From a virus, in the IMG/VR virus record IMGVR_UViG_3300005253_000112, positions 1 through 55,059 of that record: DNA of 55,059 nucleotides. One strand, 5' to 3'. The translations under genes and the position numbers were made by a program. The notes under the pieces were generated by a model that was not told the DNA's origin, did no database searches, and was given only the letters and a program-made list of their open reading frames with translations. Every line of letters begins with the position of its first letter. Positions within the stretch are counted from its first letter, which is position 1. Below are positions 1 to 7,842 of the stretch, piece after piece.

Positions 1-119
1 GAGTCGATTCACCTGATAAGACGCTGTCAACTATATCCGCTGGTTTCTGAATTCATTCCCGCGATTGCAGGTAGTTCTTCCTTACAAACTGCTGTTTCGG
101 GCGTTTGCCACCTGTTTTG

Positions 120-191
120 TCAACTGTAAACCGGTGCTCGCCCCCCGTCCGTTACAACTGCTTTCGCGTTGGTTTGGTTGCCGAAACTCAT
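120..191 (-). CDS. Possible 23-residue micro-ORF
   Basis: This short frame begins at an ATG overlapping the stop of the upstream ORF (ATGA) and follows a G-rich stretch that could serve as a Shine-Dalgarno site. It has no recognisable domain. The coupling geometry matches real genes nearby, but the length makes it doubtful. Positions 1-119 hold no other convincing gene. Confidence 0.3.
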   Translation of the reverse strand: MSFGNQTNAKAVVTDGGRAPVYS

Positions 192-445
192 AGTGTTACC
201 CCCCTACATCCCAACCCCATCCGTTCCAGCCTGGCCGCCAGGTCGGGCCGCTGCTCCGGCGGCTGTCGCACCGTCTCGCCAACGGTCGACATGACGGCGG
301 GCTCGAATGTCACGCCTTCCGGTAGGATGACCACCGATCCCGATAGCCCCGCATTGTCTCTAATCCAGTCCTCTTGTAGCCGCCGCCGCGACTCTTCTGA
401 CAGCCTTCGCAACGTCCTGAAAACTCCTGCTGGTATTGCTCCCAT
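188..445 (-). pseudogene. Portal-protein-like fragment (85 aa)
   Basis: The whole 85-residue product resembles a short internal stretch of HK97-family portals. The motif order LSE...R...EDW...G...V.IL.EG.T matches residues of this window's own portal (49458-51299), where LSEPAAKRMREDW is followed by VAILEEGTT. Here one reads LSEESRRRLQEDW then VVILPEGVTFEP. Clip, crown and stem regions are absent, so it cannot be a functional portal. It has a good upstream GGGAAGGT site and sits in tight coupling, so it may be translated. It could be a remnant of a second portal or an independent small protein sharing the motif. Confidence 0.5.
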
Positions 446-449
446 TACG

Positions 450-665
450 TTACCTTCCCGTCCCGTTCACGCCCTGGACAGCACCCGACAGGATGTAGGT
501 CTGCACCAACGCGAACGCCTGCTCCTCGGTGAACCCTTCCTCGATCGATCGCGTGTACATCTTACGCCACAAGGGTGGGAACATGTCGCCCATTACCGCT
601 ATTGACTGTTCTAGGTCATGCAGATCGATCGCTTGTCGTGGCTTCATCCTATCGTCGCTATTCAT
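450..665 (-). CDS. Small phage protein of unknown function (71 aa)
   Basis: The start is set by a strong GGAGGAG site nine bases upstream of ATG. The product is acidic and probably helical, with a central amphipathic segment around PPLWRKMYTRSIEEGF. Small proteins of this style are common in tailed phages, but I cannot name a function. It lies between the 58-residue gene and the portal-like fragment in one minus-strand transcription unit. Confidence 0.7.
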   Translation of the reverse strand: MNSDDRMKPRQAIDLHDLEQSIAVMGDMFPPLWRKMYTRSIEEGFTEEQAFALVQTYILSGAVQGVNGTGR

Positions 666-669
666 GTCG

Positions 670-846
670 TCACTCCTCCCGTGTCTTCAGTCGAACGCTT
701 AGGCCACGTTCGCCGCTTACTCGCACCACTGCCCCGGTCGCGTTTGGTCCAGCTAAGTACAGAGCCCGGCCTATCGCTCGGCAGGCAATGGCCAGTATCT
801 CTTTCTCAACGGCTTCGTATACGTTGCCTTCCGTTGCTGTGGTCAT
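670..846 (-). CDS. Small helical protein (58 aa)
   Basis: This frame starts MTTATEGNVYEAVEK and ends LKTREE, its stop overlapping the Shine-Dalgarno region of the next gene. The ATG overlaps the TGA of the upstream membrane protein (ATGA). The first 35 residues look like an amphipathic helix followed by a small beta unit. No family recognised; the coupling and absence of alternatives in the gap support it. Confidence 0.6.
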   Translation of the reverse strand: MTTATEGNVYEAVEKEILAIACRAIGRALYLAGPNATGAVVRVSGERGLSVRLKTREE

Positions 847-980
847 TTCTGCTTGCCGTCTATAGGCGGCATTGCGTAATAACTACCCTGCGGATTGATT
901 ACCGTCAGTACCGCGAGCACTCCAAGACAAGCTACACCAACGCACCCGACAATAACGCACACCACCGCGCATAACCACAT
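843..980 (-). CDS. Single-pass membrane micro-protein (45 aa)
   Basis: The ATG beginning MWLCAVVCV is chosen because AAGGAGAG lies just upstream; a longer frame reaching 1100 overlaps the lipoprotein gene. Residues 1-30 form one hydrophobic, cysteine-rich segment followed by a short polar tail. It could be a lysis accessory or membrane-inserted regulator, but nothing specific supports either. Confidence 0.6.
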   Translation of the reverse strand: MWLCAVVCVIVGCVGVACLGVLAVLTVINPQGSYYAMPPIDGKQK

Positions 981-991
981 GATCGCTCTCC

Positions 992-1528
992 TTACTCGTC
1001 TGTCATCTGAATTACCATCGCCGGCGGCGTCGACAGCTTCAGCGGCTTGTCGCACAGCATGTAGTCGCCTCGCCATTCGACGTACGTCCCGTCCGTGCAA
1101 AAGAAGAATATCGCGTCGCCGTTACTGCCGTAGCTGCCGTCAAGGTCAGGGGAGGCGATGACAACAGACCGCATAGACTCCACCATCCTCCCAAGCGACT
1201 TTACTTGGTCAGGCGTTGTAAGCAATGAATTGACAGACGAAACCTTGCCCTTGACGGTGTAGAAGGCCATCACCTTGCCATAGTTGACGAGATAGATGTA
1301 AGACACCTTGCTGTCCGTGTTGAACCGCGTGAGCCTTTCGATCAAATTCTTCCGCTCTTGCGACTGCTGAAGCCTCGGGGGCGGCGATGCCTTCAGGTGC
1401 AGCACTTGCTGGGCTTCCGTCGTGGCCTGCTCTTGCCGTTGCGTGGTCGTGTCGGGCGGAGACTCACCACAGCCCGCTGCCATCACCAGACACGCACAAC
1501 CAGCCACTGCAATCATCCTACTCCACAT
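992..1528 (-). CDS. Putative lipoprotein (178 aa)
   Basis: The start at MWSRMIAVAG is preceded by TAGGAGAG. A hydrophobic signal of about 18 residues ends in a lipobox-like LVMAAGC, so the mature protein would be lipid-anchored at Cys. After a Gln/Glu-rich linker the remaining 110 residues alternate beta-rich segments and end near PPAMVIQMTDE. No family is recognised. Phage-encoded lipoproteins sometimes act in superinfection exclusion, or as spanin-like subunits when next to lysis genes, but neither is demonstrated. Confidence 0.65.
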   Translation of the reverse strand: MWSRMIAVAGCACLVMAAGCGESPPDTTTQRQEQATTEAQQVLHLKASPPPRLQQSQERKNLIERLTRFNTDSKVSYIYLVNYGKVMAFYTVKGKVSSVNSLLTTPDQVKSLGRMVESMRSVVIASPDLDGSYGSNGDAIFFFCTDGTYVEWRGDYMLCDKPLKLSTPPAMVIQMTDE

Positions 1529-1538
1529 CGTCACTCTC

Positions 1539-2003
1539 CTATTGAATTGGAATACTCGCCGGCAACTCCACGTCGCCGCCCTTGAAGATTGCCCGATTCG
1601 CCATCTTAGACCGAGCATTGTACTCGGCTGCCATGTCAGCCCTCTGCTGTTGCAATCCCAATAGGACCGCGGACAGCCGCGACGACTCCATGCGGTCGTC
1701 TCGCTTCCATGATCCGCGCGGCCCGGCTTCGGCCTTGAATTGACTAACGGCAGCCTGCGACGACGTGACCTTGGCGTCGATGGCCTGCACGTCCTGCCAC
1801 CGCTGCTTGAACCACTCGTAATTATGGATCACGTTGTCCGCGTCGAACGTCTTGTCGATGATTCGCCTGGCTTGGCGGAACGGATTCAAAACGAATCCGG
1901 TAACGCCGATTACCACGCTCAGGACAACTACCAAAGCGACGACTCGCCAGATAATGGCCATCGGCCCTTTCTTCGCTACACGATTCCACGATTCCCACGA
2001 CAT
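1539..2003 (-). CDS. Membrane-anchored coiled-coil protein (154 aa)
   Basis: The chosen ATG (MSWESWNRV) follows GGGAAACA; upstream frame overlaps the kinase gene. Residues 18-42 form one transmembrane segment. Then comes an extended helical region beginning NPFRQARRIIDKTFDADN and containing YEWFKQRWQDVQAID, a layout seen in phage proteins of unknown role near lysis and host-interaction genes. The topology fits a membrane-tethered coiled coil; an inner-membrane spanin is possible, but no outer-membrane partner is assigned. Confidence 0.65.
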   Translation of the reverse strand: MSWESWNRVAKKGPMAIIWRVVALVVVLSVVIGVTGFVLNPFRQARRIIDKTFDADNVIHNYEWFKQRWQDVQAIDAKVTSSQAAVSQFKAEAGPRGSWKRDDRMESSRLSAVLLGLQQQRADMAAEYNARSKMANRAIFKGGDVELPASIPIQ

Positions 2004-2004
2004 G

Positions 2005-2835
2005 CTATTGTTTCCCTTCTGATTTCCCATCGTACCGCTTCCACCAACGCTGCACAGCCGGCTCCCACAACCGCCACTTGTCTGCCCGCCGCGGATCACC
2101 GCGGATCCGCTTCAAGCACTCTTGCGGGTCTACGGCCAGCATCACCACCTGATCCGCCCCACACATCCGCTTGTACTTCTCTCGCTCTCCTTCGGTGGCC
2201 CCGCCTGTGATGACCCACGCCCGCCCTGCACTGCTCTTGCGCAACAGGGCAATAGCAGCATCCTTCACCGCTATCATATAGTCCAGAAGTCCCGCGGGCT
2301 TCTCGTACAGGGGCAACCCGGTCAGTGCCGCGGTAATCGTATCGAGGTCGATCACAACGTCGCCGTGTTTGCGGTGCTTGTCGATCCAGGTATTCTTCCC
2401 ACTGCCAGGGGGACCGCAGACGATTGTAATTGTAGCCATCTTGCCCGCCTTTGTCGCCCCTGGATTTGCGGATCCGCTCTCTCGTATGGTCATCCGACTG
2501 TGGCACGGCTTGCACAGGGCCTCCAGATTCGATTCATCGAAAGCCCGTTCAGGCTCCTCGCTCACGGGCGCAACGTGATGTACCTCGGTCGCAAACGCTT
2601 GACGACCATCTCGCTCACATTGAGCACACAACGGATTCGACCGAAGGAACATGGGGCTCAGTCTGTCTCGCCACCGCCTTGTGTCCCGAATCGCCCGACC
2701 AACCGATTGCCCGGCTCGCTGTCGTCTATTGTTCGACGCCTCTCGTTGGGATACCTTTCGGCACCGTTCGCAGTATCGCCCTTCGGCGGCCTTCCGGCAT
2801 CGGCAGCATGGGGTCTTGATTGCCGGGGGGCTCAT
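2005..2835 (-). CDS. HNH nuclease fused to a P-loop kinase-like domain (276 aa)
   Basis: The start at MSPPAIKTPC follows GAGGTGGGG. Residues 9-25 hold a CxxC...CxxC zinc knuckle. Residues 60-115 form an HNH unit with LCAQC, EVHHVAPVSEE, NLEALCKPCHSR. After a short linker, residues about 130-276 are a P-loop domain with Walker A CGPPGSGKN, VVIDLDT and a WVITGG strand, like polynucleotide or nucleoside kinases. A nuclease joined to an end-processing kinase suggests DNA end metabolism, though a homing-type HNH is possible. Confidence 0.8.
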   Translation of the reverse strand: MSPPAIKTPCCRCRKAAEGRYCERCRKVSQREASNNRRQRAGQSVGRAIRDTRRWRDRLSPMFLRSNPLCAQCERDGRQAFATEVHHVAPVSEEPERAFDESNLEALCKPCHSRMTIRESGSANPGATKAGKMATITIVCGPPGSGKNTWIDKHRKHGDVVIDLDTITAALTGLPLYEKPAGLLDYMIAVKDAAIALLRKSSAGRAWVITGGATEGEREKYKRMCGADQVVMLAVDPQECLKRIRGDPRRADKWRLWEPAVQRWWKRYDGKSEGKQ

Positions 2836-2993
2836 GGCCCCACCTCGCTCGACCTGCATCGTTTCATCCAGCAGAACCATCGAATGATGCCCATGATCAT
2901 TAAGCCCCAAATCAGCGGCATGACAAGCAACCCAAGCACAACGGTTGGCATAACGATGATCCAGGTCACGTACCATGTAATCACGTCATTCAT
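2832..2993 (-). CDS. Small holin-like membrane protein (53 aa)
   Basis: This frame starts one base inside the stop of the LamG-fibre gene (TAATG) and ends inside the start of the HNH-kinase gene (ATGA). The sequence MNDVITWYVTWIIV continues hydrophobic to about residue 42, enough for one long or two short membrane spans, and ends with a basic tail MKRCR. Size, charge pattern and position after a tail-fibre-like gene fit a small holin, but no lysin is adjacent. Confidence 0.5.
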   Translation of the reverse strand: MNDVITWYVTWIIVMPTVVLGLLVMPLIWGLMIMGIIRWFCWMKRCRSSEVGP

Positions 2994-5182
2994 TACGATA
3001 CCGCCGTATCTGTAATGTTGTAACGAGCCGACAAATAGTCCATCACAGTCTGCATGTCGGCGATCGACAGGCCGCTGTCGTAGATTAGGATTTCTGCGAT
3101 GTCGCCGCCGAGGAATGAACCTGTCCCTCCCGAAGAAAGTTCTGCTCCGACCGTGAAGCGATCCAATCGGCTGTCCATTGCGCCGACGTCGAAGTCCGCG
3201 CCCGACGCCCCTGCCAACGCAGCCCCGCCATTCTTGCGAATGTCGAGGATCATACTGCCGGACGTGCCGTTTTTGTTGTCGATCCTGATTACCGGATTAG
3301 CGTCGTTGACCGCATTTGTAGTCGTAACCGCAGCGCTGTCGACCACGTTGTGGTCACGGATAGCAGCACCCCATTTATTTAGCGGGGCTAAGAATATCTT
3401 AATCCAGGGATCGTTGTCGACCGCCTCGGTTGCCGCCCAGAATCTCTCATTCCCCGCCGGCGCAACCCCGTCATGTTTGTAAACGACAAACGACGCAAAC
3501 GCTTGATCGTCGGTATTGAACAAATCCAGGATAGGTCCCGACGAGAGAAACAGATGGTCGGTCGTGCCGTTGAGCCGGATAATCGGGTGGCCGTTGATTA
3601 CGGCTTGCGTTAAGTCTGGCTGGTCGTCTGCGGTGGCCTGTGCGATGTCGTTGCTGTTGCTCGACTTGTCGGGCCACGTGGTGACTTTCGCACCGGTGAA
3701 CGTCGTTCGATCGGCCCGCCACCATGCCTCCATGCCCAATACAGTTTCTTCCTGGAATATCTCCGGAATGTCGTCGGACAGGCTGTCAAAGTTGCCTTGG
3801 ATTTCGGCCGCGGACAGGGCTCGCGACCAATAGGCAGCATGGCGGATGACGCCGTCGCTTTCGGTGAATGTAGGGGCACCGACAGTGCCCGTAGGCATGG
3901 TCGAGATGCCGATTCGCACCATGTCGCCGTCAAGGGTGAATGCATCAGCATCAGTATCAATCAGCACGCCGTCAACCCATAAAGCCCGTTCGGTCGATGA
4001 CGCGCATCTCCAGACCAGGTGGTGAAACTTGCCGTCATCTTGCGTATTGTCCGCACTAAACTTGGCGTCATTGGCACCCGTATTGAACACGCGCCCTTGT
4101 GCGTCGCCCTGGCTTCGCCGCTGCTCTATTTCCACACGGCTGTCGGCGTCGGGAGTTTTAATCATCATAGGCGACGTCAACACGGTAGTCCGAGAATCTG
4201 GCATCCGGGCCAACACCGACAGGGTAAACGGATACGTCACCTCCGACCCGCCGGGCAAGTCGGCCCAGAAACCATCGCTATCCGCGTCCTCGAATACCCA
4301 GGCATCCTCGACAGCGTCGTGAGCCGGGGAGCCCTCCACATTCATCGTCAGAGCCAATGACCCCAGGTCAACGGGCGTCGCCGACTGTGTAATCAAGGCA
4401 TCGATATAGAAATCGGGGTCAAGCTGGGCCACGGTCCGCACGCGCGGAAGCGAGATGCCGGACCACTCCGAAAGGTACTGCCAGACAAGGTCGATTTCCA
4501 CGATCGTCTTCGCGCCCTCGTAGGCGATGATCTGACCAACGTGGCCGCCAAAGAAATTCGAGGCCCCGTCATTCTCGGCAAACAGCGTCATATCGCCGCC
4601 GATGTTCAGCCCGGGCGTCGTAATCGAGAATTTCGGATCACCGACGAACACGCCGTTTATCCACAGGTCGCCGCGGCCGGTGGCTCCGTTGATCCGCCAC
4701 GTGATGATCTGAGCAGCCCCGTTTACGTCGGCGGTCTGCGGGCCGCGGTTATTGCCGTCTGTAAACGAGTCGGTCGCGTCGTTGTAGAGCAAGCCTAGCG
4801 GCCCTGTCGCGGCGTCGAATAGCTTGGACGTTTGGTCAACCACCTCGTCAATGACGAAGAAGAAAGTATAGCTGCCGGTGGTGCTTGACAAGCCCGAGAA
4901 TGTCATCACGTTGTCGGTGCCGTCGGGCTGTACCGAAGGCTGGCCAGTGAACGGCGCATGAGTCGCGTTGAACGCCGGCTGAAGCCCGGCAGTAGACTGA
5001 GCGGCATCGTTGCCGTTACCCGACTGGTCGGCCCATACCGAGACACCGGTCGCCGTGGTGATGCCCTTGTCTGCACGGAGCCAGAACAGGATGCCTGCGA
5101 CCGTCTGGGCGTCGAACCCTTCGCGCAAGTCTCCCGATCCGGCCCCGCCGCGGAATCGTCTTGTGCCTCTGACAAACGGCAT
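2993..5182 (-). CDS. LamG/concanavalin-like virion or fibre protein (729 aa)
   Basis: The protein looks like three jelly-roll (LamG/ConA-like) units. Residues 20-235 and 485-729 are recognisable repeats: both have W.RAD, then V.W.D.S.N.NDAAQ or NDIAQ.TA..QP, then a DGT or NGTTD strand. A middle unit spans about 255-475. Such domains on phage tail fibres bind surface carbohydrates. It follows two other virion-like genes on the same strand. The role as receptor-binding or fibre protein is inferred; the fold assignment is fairly firm. Confidence 0.75.
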   Translation of the reverse strand: MPFVRGTRRFRGGAGSGDLREGFDAQTVAGILFWLRADKGITTATGVSVWADQSGNGNDAAQSTAGLQPAFNATHAPFTGQPSVQPDGTDNVMTFSGLSSTTGSYTFFFVIDEVVDQTSKLFDAATGPLGLLYNDATDSFTDGNNRGPQTADVNGAAQIITWRINGATGRGDLWINGVFVGDPKFSITTPGLNIGGDMTLFAENDGASNFFGGHVGQIIAYEGAKTIVEIDLVWQYLSEWSGISLPRVRTVAQLDPDFYIDALITQSATPVDLGSLALTMNVEGSPAHDAVEDAWVFEDADSDGFWADLPGGSEVTYPFTLSVLARMPDSRTTVLTSPMMIKTPDADSRVEIEQRRSQGDAQGRVFNTGANDAKFSADNTQDDGKFHHLVWRCASSTERALWVDGVLIDTDADAFTLDGDMVRIGISTMPTGTVGAPTFTESDGVIRHAAYWSRALSAAEIQGNFDSLSDDIPEIFQEETVLGMEAWWRADRTTFTGAKVTTWPDKSSNSNDIAQATADDQPDLTQAVINGHPIIRLNGTTDHLFLSSGPILDLFNTDDQAFASFVVYKHDGVAPAGNERFWAATEAVDNDPWIKIFLAPLNKWGAAIRDHNVVDSAAVTTTNAVNDANPVIRIDNKNGTSGSMILDIRKNGGAALAGASGADFDVGAMDSRLDRFTVGAELSSGGTGSFLGGDIAEILIYDSGLSIADMQTVMDYLSARYNITDTAVS

Positions 5183-5190
5183 AGAGAATC

Positions 5191-5688
5191 CTAGTCCTGG
5201 AGGAATCCAATCTGAACCGTAATGTCGCCGATTGCGTCAAACAGCGGCGTGTCCCTGACAACCAACTGCCCGAAGATGCTCGTCTGGCCGTCGGCCGCGC
5301 CCTCTACGGCAAGGCCGATATTGCTACGGGTAGCGATCGCGTTGTTGGCGGCGTCGGTGTAGTCCGATGCGGCAAACTTAATCACCCCAAGGCACTTGGC
5401 CATATCGACGTCCGATGGATTGAATGGATCGTGGTCCGTTGTTGCGGTGAAGACGGCATCAAAGAGCCACAGTTCGATCGGTGAGTCGCCCGGAGCATTT
5501 CGCAGGTCGAGAATCGTAGCTGATACGATGACCGCCGTGTTCGGTCCGACCTTTCGCACCCGCAAGGCATCGGCAAAAGTCATCGACCCACCCAACGCAT
5601 CACCGGATTCGTAGACAACTGTCGTGATAACCGGTACGACCGAAACAAGGTTCGTGTGTGCCCCTACCGGAGCGGCTGAATTAGCCAT
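5191..5688 (-). CDS. Beta-rich virion-like protein (165 aa)
   Basis: I choose MANSAAPVGAHTN as the start because GAGAGGG is correctly spaced; an in-frame ATG at 5736 lacks a ribosome site. The product is beta-rich, acidic and cysteine-poor, with the phage-like strand VVYESGDALGG and a closing ITVQIGFLQD. It sits between two virion-like genes. It is probably a structural or fibre-associated protein. Confidence 0.6.
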   Translation of the reverse strand: MANSAAPVGAHTNLVSVVPVITTVVYESGDALGGSMTFADALRVRKVGPNTAVIVSATILDLRNAPGDSPIELWLFDAVFTATTDHDPFNPSDVDMAKCLGVIKFAASDYTDAANNAIATRSNIGLAVEGAADGQTSIFGQLVVRDTPLFDAIGDITVQIGFLQD

Positions 5689-5742
5689 GATAGGCCCTCT
5701 CAATGGATCGTCTAGGAATATGGGGATGATTGGCATGTCGCA

Positions 5743-6615
5743 TCAGTTGTCCACCAGGATGAGGGCGAACCCGGCATGTGCGGACACCTCTTTGTCCGCC
5801 GGCATTGCCGTTATTTTGATATCACTTTTTTCTGTAACAACCAGATAGGGAGCAAACACATGCGTGATCCCCGTACCGGCTTCGTTGATACCCTGGGCGT
5901 GCTTTAGCTGGAATTCGTACGAATTCGCCCTGTCCGCAACCCATAGCCGGAAGTTCACTGACTTGGGGTCTTTGGCGGTAACGACCAATGTGTCGGCAAA
6001 GTAGTTGGTGATAAATGCGGTCTTACCCGCCGGTACGGTGTAGATGGCCATCAACGTCTGGTTGTTGCCGGCGAGCATCGTGGCATACTGCGTACCGGCC
6101 CCGACGTTTTGAACGTGAATATCCTGATCGCCGACGACGTCCGCATTGACCCTCATCCGGAAGACACGGAGCAACGCGGTATCTAGAGCAACAGCGGTAG
6201 TCGTGTTCGCGGCATTCAGGGCCTTCGTCTGCGTCACCAACGCCCAGTTGATATCAAGGCCCTGAACTTCGATGTTCGCGCCCCGCATGGCGACCTGGTC
6301 GACTGCCTGCACGATATGCGTGATGTCGGCCGTCGTGGGAAACGGGTAGGTCCCGCCACCGTCCCAAATATCCTCTGTGGTGGCGCTGGCGATGGCCAGG
6401 TTTGCTCCGAATTTGTTGATACAAGAGTGACCCGTGACGCTGCCTCGCGACAGCTCCAGCATCTGGTCAAGCACGGGCATCGGAGCCGCTGCCGATAGGT
6501 CAACGGCCGTCCCGGCGGGACCCACAGACATCTTGCACCGTTGATGCTTCACGCCCCCAATATCATCGGAAGCGTAGACCTCGCCAGTGCCTGGTAGAGT
6601 GCTGTTGTCTGCCAT
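5743..6615 (-). CDS. Virion structural protein (290 aa)
   Basis: The N-terminus has a VYASDDIGGVKHQRCKM segment frequent in virion proteins of environmental tailed phages. The C-terminal half is beta-rich with a GQ-free, low-cysteine composition ending HAGFALILVDN. It is the first gene of a second late module that continues into the LamG fibre. Directly upstream lies a pseudoknot-terminator RNA, whose only relative precedes another virion gene at 54428. Confidence 0.65.
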   Translation of the reverse strand: MADNSTLPGTGEVYASDDIGGVKHQRCKMSVGPAGTAVDLSAAAPMPVLDQMLELSRGSVTGHSCINKFGANLAIASATTEDIWDGGGTYPFPTTADITHIVQAVDQVAMRGANIEVQGLDINWALVTQTKALNAANTTTAVALDTALLRVFRMRVNADVVGDQDIHVQNVGAGTQYATMLAGNNQTLMAIYTVPAGKTAFITNYFADTLVVTAKDPKSVNFRLWVADRANSYEFQLKHAQGINEAGTGITHVFAPYLVVTEKSDIKITAMPADKEVSAHAGFALILVDN

Positions 6616-6634
6616 TGTGGCCTCGCTGCCAAAC

Positions 6635-6667
6635 GAAAAAAGGCCGACGCGGGTTCACCGCGCGGCC
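6635..6667 (-). terminator. Rho-independent terminator, copy 1
   Basis: On the minus strand a stem of about 10 bp (GGCCGCGCGG with CCGCGTCGGCC, one bulge) is followed directly by six U residues. It ends transcription arriving from the HTH-regulator operon unless overridden. Confidence 0.8.
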
Positions 6668-6725
6668 CTCAACAGCCACGTAGGTTGAGCTACTCGCCGG
6701 GCATGAGTCGGCGTAGCTTTTGTGT
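6635..6725 (-). ncRNA. Structured leader RNA B1: pseudoknot plus intrinsic terminator
   Basis: Reading the minus strand, GUAG (6690-6693) pairs with CUAC (6680-6683). Loop CUCAAC (6684-6689) pairs with GUUGAG (6668-6673), making an H-type pseudoknot. It is followed at once by a GC-rich hairpin and a U run (6635-6667). A second copy at 54458-54550 keeps every helix with compensatory changes. It lies just upstream of a virion gene start. It could be an attenuator, a put-like antitermination RNA or a simple terminator with a regulatory hat. Confidence 0.7.
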
Positions 6726-6767
6726 TTTAGGGTGCGCGGGCGTACCGCGCCGGCCTCGGGAGTTCTC

Positions 6768-7010
6768 TTATTTGTCCGGTCTCATGTGCCGAGTTGATAA
6801 ATTCTCTACCTGCTGGGTCAACTTGTCAATGTCTTTTCGCTGATATTGTTGCTCAAGTTGGATTGTGGCCGTGTTGATCCGGCTCTGGATGTATTGGCCT
6901 CCGATGGCCCCAAGCAACACCGCCAAGCCACCGACGAAGCCTGCGATGTCTCTACGGCAGGCTGCGACCAGCGTACGGCCGCTTGAGTCTCGGATCCCGT
7001 TATGCGTCAT
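6768..7010 (-). CDS. Membrane protein with C-terminal coiled coil (80 aa)
   Basis: The ATG (MTHNGIRDS) lies inside the last codons of the HTH gene. Residues 22-40 (IAGFVGGLAVLLGAIGG) form one transmembrane helix, and residues 45-75 are a polar coiled coil with repeating Q, K and L. It resembles small phage membrane proteins encoded beside regulators. Because it is co-transcribed with two repressor-like genes, an immunity or exclusion role is a reasonable guess. Confidence 0.6.
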   Translation of the reverse strand: MTHNGIRDSSGRTLVAACRRDIAGFVGGLAVLLGAIGGQYIQSRINTATIQLEQQYQRKDIDKLTQQVENLSTRHMRPDK

Positions 7011-7347
7011 CGTCAGATCCCCGTACGGTAAATGTTTCGTCCGCGTCAACAGTTCGGAGTAGAACAGGAATCATCGGCCGTTCGAGCAGATGCTCCATGT
7101 CCGGCGGAAGCGTACCGTGCTCCCGAGCCGCGATGAAAAACGCATCCCAATCTCTGCTGCCCTCTTCGAGCGCCAGCGCATCGGCCACGCGCCGGAGCTT
7201 CTCCAGGGATCTCCAGGAGGGACGTTTTCCCGACTCTACGCCTGCGTAATTAGACGGGGGTTCGCCGATCAACTCGGCAAATTGTCGTAGCCCGTACTGG
7301 GCTCGAAGTCGGTAAGACTTCAAAAGCCGCTTGAAATCGCGAGCCAT
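7000..7347 (-). CDS. XRE-family HTH regulator (115 aa)
   Basis: The ATG giving MARDFKRLL has GGGGAG six bases upstream. Residues 8-55 are a Cro/CI-type helix-turn-helix (YGLRQFAELIG then SNYAGVESGKR), followed by an acidic, helical C-terminus. It is too short for a LexA-like self-cleaving domain. A TTGACA/TATCAT promoter with a 17-bp dyad over the -10 box lies 78 bases upstream, so it probably represses itself. It is a good candidate for the lysis-lysogeny or early/late switch. Confidence 0.85.
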   Translation of the reverse strand: MARDFKRLLKSYRLRAQYGLRQFAELIGEPPSNYAGVESGKRPSWRSLEKLRRVADALALEEGSRDWDAFFIAAREHGTLPPDMEHLLERPMIPVLLRTVDADETFTVRGSDDDA

Positions 7348-7424
7348 GTTCATCTCCCCACGGCTGGGCCCGATTGGCGTCCACGCGTCTACCGCATACA
7401 CCACACACCGCCAATCACGCTTCA

Positions 7425-7463
7425 TTATCACAAGATGATAATACTTAAGGCAAGTGCTGTCAA
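7425..7463 (-). promoter_or_regulatory. Promoter with operator dyad for the XRE gene
   Basis: Minus-strand TTGACA (7458-7463) and TATCAT (7435-7440) are 17 bases apart, a near-consensus sigma70 promoter. A perfect inverted repeat TTATCACAAGATGATAA (7425-7441) covers the -10 box. This is the expected arrangement for repression by an HTH dimer. The promoter sits in the 3' end of the upstream HTH gene. Confidence 0.75.
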
Positions 7464-7676
7464 GAGGTTGCGACCTCGTCCACGGCCGTCTGGCCGGAGT
7501 GACAGCCCGAGGTGTGGCAACAGCCGATCAAGCGAATCGGTTGACAATCCTCGCTCGGATCGAACGAATCGGTACAGTTGCGAACTCGAAATTCCAGTCA
7601 GTTGAGCCAATCGGTGGCACGTGTGGCCACTGTTTTCAATGGCTGTGCGGATAATGTTAGAAACTTTTTCGCTCAT
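7428..7676 (-). CDS. HTH DNA-binding protein (82 aa)
   Basis: The start MSEKVSNIIRT is chosen because the longer frame runs into the divergent control region. Residues 8-50 form a helix-turn-helix (HRLAQLTGISSSQLYRFVRSE), the style found in small phage and host XRE-like proteins. The C-terminus turns hydrophobic (LLTALALSIIIL), which is odd for a soluble regulator and could be membrane-associating. It is divergent from the plus-strand operon and could control both sides. Confidence 0.8.
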   Translation of the reverse strand: MSEKVSNIIRTAIENSGHTCHRLAQLTGISSSQLYRFVRSERGLSTDSLDRLLPHLGLSLRPDGRGRGRNLLTALALSIIIL

Positions 7677-7685
7677 GTTACGCCT

Positions 7686-7778
7686 AGTATAATAGTGTTC
7701 TATCCCCTTCGGTCCGTCGATTCGCAGAATAATCAGTCGTGTCCTATTGACAGTACCTCGGTTGTCGCGTAAACTGTC
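7686..7778. promoter_or_regulatory. Divergent control region
   Basis: On the plus strand TTGACA (7747-7752) and TAAACT (7770-7775) are 17 bases apart and would drive the operon starting at 7843. The dyad GACAGT (7749-7754)/ACTGTC (7773-7778) brackets that promoter. On the minus strand a TATACT (-10, 7686-7691) could serve the HTH gene at 7676. Confidence 0.6.
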
Positions 7779-7842
7779 GATAGTCAATCTTACAACGCCG
7801 CCGAGTGGCTGTCAAGCACTTTTAAACAAGGGGAAACGGACA

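Noticed and set aside
6635-6725. Known self-cleaving ribozyme (hammerhead, HDV, pistol)
   Set aside because: Core residues such as CUGANGA/GAAA or the HDV double-pseudoknot are absent. Only the pseudoknot plus terminator is supported.
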